Source of the DNA: a bacterium
Lineage (GTDB): Bacteria > Verrucomicrobiota > Verrucomicrobiia > Limisphaerales > UBA11358
Direction of reading: 5' to 3'
DNA length: 6,664 bases
NCBI GenBank assembly: GCA_021781185.1
Contig: JAJXXI010000467.1
Span: 1 to 6,664 of the forward strand
Part shown: positions 6,413 through 6,664 of the stretch, in pieces
Layout: every line of letters starts with the position of its first letter
Numbering within the stretch: position 1 is the first letter of the stretch
Notes under the pieces: generated by a model
Told to the model about the DNA's origin: nothing
Databases searched by the model: none
What the model saw: only the letters and a program-made list of their open reading frames with translations
Program-made: the position numbers and the translations under genes

Positions 6413-6664
6413 TTAAATTCGGATCATGGCGATAAAGATCCACGCCTCGGCGCTGGACTCGGTGGTTTCGTAATCACGCACGAGTCGTCGTTGGTGCATC
6501 AACCAGCCGAAGGTTCGCTCCACCACCCAGCGGTGCGCCAAGACTTTGAAGCCTTTGGCGGTGTCGGAGCGTTTGACAACCTCGACGGCCAGTTTGGGAC
6601 GGAGGCCCTTGACCCAGTTGGCAAAGTTCTCGCCGGTGTAGCCGCCATCCACCCACAGAATGTG
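6413..6664 (-). CDS. IS5-family DDE transposase, C-terminal 83 residues (partial)
   Basis: The reading frame enters at the window edge (HILWVDGGYTGENFANWV) and ends with AMIRI and TAA at 6413-6415. The C-terminal part of the DDE_Tnp_1-type catalytic domain is visible: the second catalytic Asp in VDGGYTG (codon 6647-6649), VVKRSDTAKGFKVL, and the catalytic Glu in RWVVERTFGWL (codon 6518-6520), 43 residues later, followed by the usual RRLVRDYE and SSAEAWIFIAMI. This is the common DG(G/A)Y...R..VERTF.W pattern of IS5-family transposases, which cut and paste the element. The visible part has no frameshift or missing catalytic residue, so the element may be active, but the first Asp and the N-terminus are outside the window. 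In this branch a +1/-1 frameshift sometimes joins two ORFs; that cannot be judged here. A GTG at 6650 is not the true start. Confidence 0.92.
   Translation of the reverse strand, partial: HILWVDGGYTGENFANWVKGLRPKLAVEVVKRSDTAKGFKVLAHRWVVERTFGWLMHQRRLVRDYETTESSAEAWIFIAMIRI

Larger units (their letters stand above)
6362..6664 (-). mobile_element. IS5-family insertion sequence, 3' part, cut by the window edge
   Basis: The element is recognised from its transposase (separate entry) and a terminal sequence beginning GAGTGCGTCTGAAAA at 6362, about 50 bases beyond the transposase stop. That layout is usual for the IS427/ISL2-like branch of IS5. The trinucleotide TTA at 6359-6361 could be a target duplication (TNA type), but the other end is outside the window, so duplication and completeness cannot be tested. 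It has inserted downstream of the mannosidase pair in the opposite orientation and leaves both enzyme genes intact. Confidence 0.75.

Noticed and set aside
1..6664. CRISPR array, tRNA, riboswitch or tandem repeats
   Set aside because: No regularly spaced repeats, cloverleaf-like sequence or known riboswitch core was visible on either strand.

Overview
The window looks like a chromosomal segment from a glycan-degrading member of the Verrucomicrobia. I infer this from three things: a decayed C-terminal module of the 'GPW(I/T)TN...P..FYRI' style common at the ends of verrucomicrobial secreted proteins, a Tat-exported GH2 enzyme beside a Sec-exported GH92 enzyme, and moderately high GC content. 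No rRNA, tRNA or core marker gene is present, so the phylum call is tentative.

Positions 1-1001 hold no intact gene. They read as a mosaic of three gene remnants: (i) a signal peptide and start of a mature protein resembling GH115 (xylan alpha-glucuronidase family) at about 21-262; (ii) most of an AIM24-family protein at about 279-770, broken by two frameshifts and an in-frame TAG; (iii) the C-terminal end of an unrelated secreted protein at about 828-1001. Positions 1002-1261 are mostly noncoding, with one possible 37-codon hydrophobic ORF.

Positions 1262-6111 hold the functional core, two intact genes 5 bp apart on the + strand: a GH92 exo-alpha-mannosidase (761 aa, Sec signal peptide) and a GH2 beta-mannosidase (852 aa, Tat signal peptide). 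Together they suit stepwise removal of mannose outside the cytoplasm. GH92 would trim alpha-linked mannose from N-glycans or mannans, and the GH2 enzyme would hydrolyse the exposed beta-mannosyl residue, for example Man-beta-1,4-GlcNAc of the N-glycan core. No transporter or regulator lies in the window.

Positions 6112-6361 show no convincing gene. From about 6362 to the window end lies the 3' part of an IS5-family insertion sequence. Its transposase is on the - strand and runs off the window edge, with a probable terminal inverted repeat end at 6362.

I did not find a new multi-gene system. The points most worth a second look are the dual-route mannosidase pair and the layered gene-remnant mosaic upstream of it.
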